NCBI GenBank assembly: GCA_017416885.1
Contig: JAFQAM010000155.1
Span: 1-5,194 of the forward strand
Direction: 5' to 3'
From: Clostridia bacterium
GTDB taxonomy: Bacteria > Bacillota > Clostridia > Oscillospirales > CAG-272
DNA length: 5,194 nt
Under the pieces are notes generated by a model. That model worked only from the letters and a program-made list of their open reading frames with translations. It was not told the DNA's origin and ran no database searches. Positions within the stretch are counted from its first letter, which is position 1. Each line of letters starts with the position of its first letter. This document shows positions 2,886 to 5,194 of this stretch, one piece after another. Both the position numbers and the translations under genes were made by a program.

Positions 2886-5183
2886 ATGAAACAAAAAATA
2901 AAAGACTTAATATTAAATTTAATCTATTCAGACACATATATTCCTCTGCTTCCGAGAGATATGTATTATGAAATTGCAAACCAAGGAATTTCAGAGGAGG
3001 AATTTTGGCGCGCGTTATATGAAATGGAGGACAGCTACGAAATTGCGCTGACGAAAAAGGGCAAGCTTATTCGCCCCGACGATGCGGGAATTTTCACAGG
3101 TGTGTATTCCGCATCCCCGAGAGGTGATTTTGGCTTTGTTGTTACAAGCAAATGCGATTTCTTTATTCCGCCAAAATTTACTAAAAACGCATTAAACGGC
3201 GACACTGTGGCGATAAAAAAGATAGAAATGTCCTCAAAATTCTACGGCAAGGGCAACGAGGCGGAGATTATCGCAATTACAAAAAGGTCCCTTGACACAT
3301 TTATCGGCACATTTAATATCGTTGTCCGCAACGGTAACCGTTCAATTGCCAAGGTTACACCCGACAACGATAAAATCAAATTAGATATTACTGTACACGC
3401 AAAGCATTTTAACGGCGCAGCTGACGGCGATAAGGTTTTATGTAAAATTACATCCTTCCCTGTCAGCGAGCTTGCAAATGCCAAATGCCAGGTTTTAGAG
3501 GTTTTAGGCAAGGCTGACACCAAGGAAGCCAACTATAAGGCGGTGTTGCTTGAAAACGGAATTATTACCGATTTTAGCGATGATGTGTTAGCGGAAGCCG
3601 ATATTGTTGCATCCGAGCCGCTTTCGATTAAGGGAAGATGTGATTTAAGAAACGAGATAATTTTCACCATTGACGGCGCAGATGCCAAGGACCTTGACGA
3701 TGCAATTTCAGTAAAGAAAACCGATGATGGCTTTATTTTAGGCGTGCATATTGCCGATGTATCTCATTATGTGCGTGAGGGAAGCAAAATTGATAACGAG
3801 GCTATTAATCGCGGTACAAGCGTTTACTTTACGGACAAGGTTGTGCCAATGCTTCCAAAAGCATTATCAAACGGAATTTGCTCGCTTAACGGCGGCGTTG
3901 ACCGTTATGCTTTATCCTGTATTATTACACTTGACAAAAGCGGAAATATAATTTATACTGAATTAAAGAACAGCATCATAAATTCCAAGGCGCGCGGCGT
4001 TTATTCCGAGCTGAATGACATTATAGAAAACGGTGAAAGCAGCGAATTTTACGGAAAATACGCACACATTATGGACAATTTTAGTGAAATGCTTGAGCTT
4101 TATGAGGTTTTAAAAGCAAAAAGCATCCGCAAGGGAGCTATGGAGCTTGAAAGCGACGAAGCAAAAATAATTTTAGACGAAACAGGTCATCCTGTGGAGA
4201 TAATTAAGCGTGAAAGAGGAATTACCGAAAGGCTGATTGAGCAATTTATGCTTTGCGCAAACGAATCGGTTGCTACCTATTTATATAATGCTTCCATTCC
4301 TTGCGTTTACCGTGTACACGATGAGCCTGACACGGATAAGATTTCCGCATTTGCATCATTTGCAAGAAATTTAGGCGTTGATGTGTCATCATTAAACCCT
4401 AAAAACAAGATTACCTCAATGCAATTATCCAAGGTTTTGGAAAGCGCGGAAAATACAGGTCACTTCTCTATTGTGTCAAGCGTGCTTTTGCGCTCGCTTA
4501 TGAAGGCGAAATATTCAAGCGTACCGAAAGCGCATTTCGGTCTTGCTACTGATTTATACTGTCATTTTACCTCGCCTATAAGAAGATATCCCGATTTAAC
4601 GGTGCATAGAATTATAAAGGCTCTGCTTGATGGCAAAATTGACGAAAAAACAATTGAAAAATATGACAATTTCGCCACACTCTCCGCCACACTTTCAACT
4701 GAAAATGAAATCAAGGCGGTTTCCGCGGAAAGAGATATTGACGATTTATATAAGTGCGTATATATGGCTGACCGCATCGGCGAGGAATACGATGCCATCA
4801 TTTGCTCGGTTACAGGCTTCGGCTTTTTCGCAAGATGTGAAAATCTTTGCGAGGGACTTGTGCCAATTGAAGCGCTTGGCAACGGCTTTATGTTCGATAA
4901 GGAAAACCTTATTTTACAAAAGGGAAAAACCACCTTCCGCTTAGGTCAAAGAGTCAGAATAAGAGTTGAAAATAGCGATATAGCATTAAGACGCGTCACA
5001 TTTGCTCTTATCGCCTACGAGGAAATCGACGCGCCAAAAATTGACATAAGCAAATCAAAGGCGGTAAATCTGCCAAAAGCAAAAAAATCAAGCATTAAAA
5101 AGCACTCCCATCCCAAAAAATCGGATAGAAACGGGAAAAGAACGCTGACTAAGTCTTTGCGAAAAAAGAGACATAGAAAATAG
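2886..5183 (+). CDS. rnr: Ribonuclease R, 3'-to-5' exoribonuclease
   Basis: 765 residues, normal for RNase R, a cytoplasmic processive hydrolase that degrades structured RNA, including rRNA fragments, and works with tmRNA in mRNA quality control. Domains in order: winged-helix-like N-terminus (1-62), two cold-shock domains (about 67-130 with RGDFGFV, and 138-208), RNB catalytic domain (about 250-578), S1 domain (633-707) and a Lys/Arg-rich tail (712-765). Catalytic metal ligands are present in TIDGADAKDLDDA: D263, D269, D271 and D272. Other family blocks are HIADVSHYV (288-296), RVHDEPD (476-482) and HFTSPIRRYPDLTVHR (560-575). The helix-turn-helix start and basic tail favour RNase R over RNase II. 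The frame is intact. In many Firmicutes rnr sits between secG and smpB; secG is not directly upstream here, and whatever follows lies off the window. No clear promoter is visible upstream, only repeats. Confidence 0.97.
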   Translation: MKQKIKDLILNLIYSDTYIPLLPRDMYYEIANQGISEEEFWRALYEMEDSYEIALTKKGKLIRPDDAGIFTGVYSASPRGDFGFVVTSKCDFFIPPKFTKNALNGDTVAIKKIEMSSKFYGKGNEAEIIAITKRSLDTFIGTFNIVVRNGNRSIAKVTPDNDKIKLDITVHAKHFNGAADGDKVLCKITSFPVSELANAKCQVLEVLGKADTKEANYKAVLLENGIITDFSDDVLAEADIVASEPLSIKGRCDLRNEIIFTIDGADAKDLDDAISVKKTDDGFILGVHIADVSHYVREGSKIDNEAINRGTSVYFTDKVVPMLPKALSNGICSLNGGVDRYALSCIITLDKSGNIIYTELKNSIINSKARGVYSELNDIIENGESSEFYGKYAHIMDNFSEMLELYEVLKAKSIRKGAMELESDEAKIILDETGHPVEIIKRERGITERLIEQFMLCANESVATYLYNASIPCVYRVHDEPDTDKISAFASFARNLGVDVSSLNPKNKITSMQLSKVLESAENTGHFSIVSSVLLRSLMKAKYSSVPKAHFGLATDLYCHFTSPIRRYPDLTVHRIIKALLDGKIDEKTIEKYDNFATLSATLSTENEIKAVSAERDIDDLYKCVYMADRIGEEYDAIICSVTGFGFFARCENLCEGLVPIEALGNGFMFDKENLILQKGKTTFRLGQRVRIRVENSDIALRRVTFALIAYEEIDAPKIDISKSKAVNLPKAKKSSIKKHSHPKKSDRNGKRTLTKSLRKKRHRK

Positions 5184-5186
5184 GGT

Positions 5187-5194
5187 GTAGGGTG
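5187..5194 (+). repeat. Probable start of another GTAGGG-type repeat at the right edge
   Basis: GTAGGG (5187-5192) begins three bases after the rnr stop codon, matching the opening of the composite element at 2371. Only eight bases are visible, so membership is a guess from position and sequence. Confidence 0.3.

Noticed and set aside
2624..2979. Minus-strand open frames over array C and the start of rnr
   Set aside because: They translate the reverse of palindromic repeats or the 5' end of rnr, and lack start signals or family likeness.

Overview
The window looks like a chromosomal segment of a low-to-moderate GC Gram-positive anaerobe, most likely a gut-type member of the Clostridia. The grounds are a Clostridia-style exported lipoprotein with Listeria-Bacteroides (InlB) repeats, a full-length RNase R, a canonical sigma-A type promoter, AAAGGAG-type ribosome binding sites, and intergenic DNA crowded with short palindromic repeats. 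No species can be named from sequence alone.

Layout. Bases 1-464 hold no gene. They hold a strong stem-loop terminator best read leftward (44-90), what may be the ribosome binding site of a leftward gene starting just off the left edge, palindromic repeats of a family ending in CCCTAC/CCTTAC, a degenerate 7-bp tandem repeat, and a five-hairpin array with the constant linker TCGATAT. A well-formed promoter (409-437) follows and drives the first gene. Bases 465-2042 encode a 525-residue predicted surface lipoprotein: lipobox signal peptide, four degenerate InlB-type repeats, a Cys/His module and an unrecognised C-terminal domain. Bases 2043-2885 (843 bp) again hold no convincing gene and are almost entirely repeats: a long array with the linker AGCTAAAT in both orientations, containing a 103-bp direct duplication and an inserted double palindrome; then a 72-bp tandem repeat; then a second kind of hairpin array (linker ATTCCATA) that runs to the ribosome binding site of the next gene. 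Bases 2886-5183 encode RNase R (rnr, 765 residues), whose stop codon lies 11 bases from the right edge, where another repeat appears to begin.

The two genes have no obvious shared pathway. One is an exported protein of unknown partner; the other is a cytoplasmic 3'-to-5' exoribonuclease. The striking content is non-coding: three separate arrays built on one plan, a short constant linker alternating with hairpins whose stem sequences differ from unit to unit while staying self-complementary. Each array has its own linker. In the AGCTAAAT array two related hairpins differ by a compensatory base-pair change. I do not recognise a named family for these arrays; similar palindromic intergenic repeats do occur in Clostridia, so they may be known as repeats even if their function is not.
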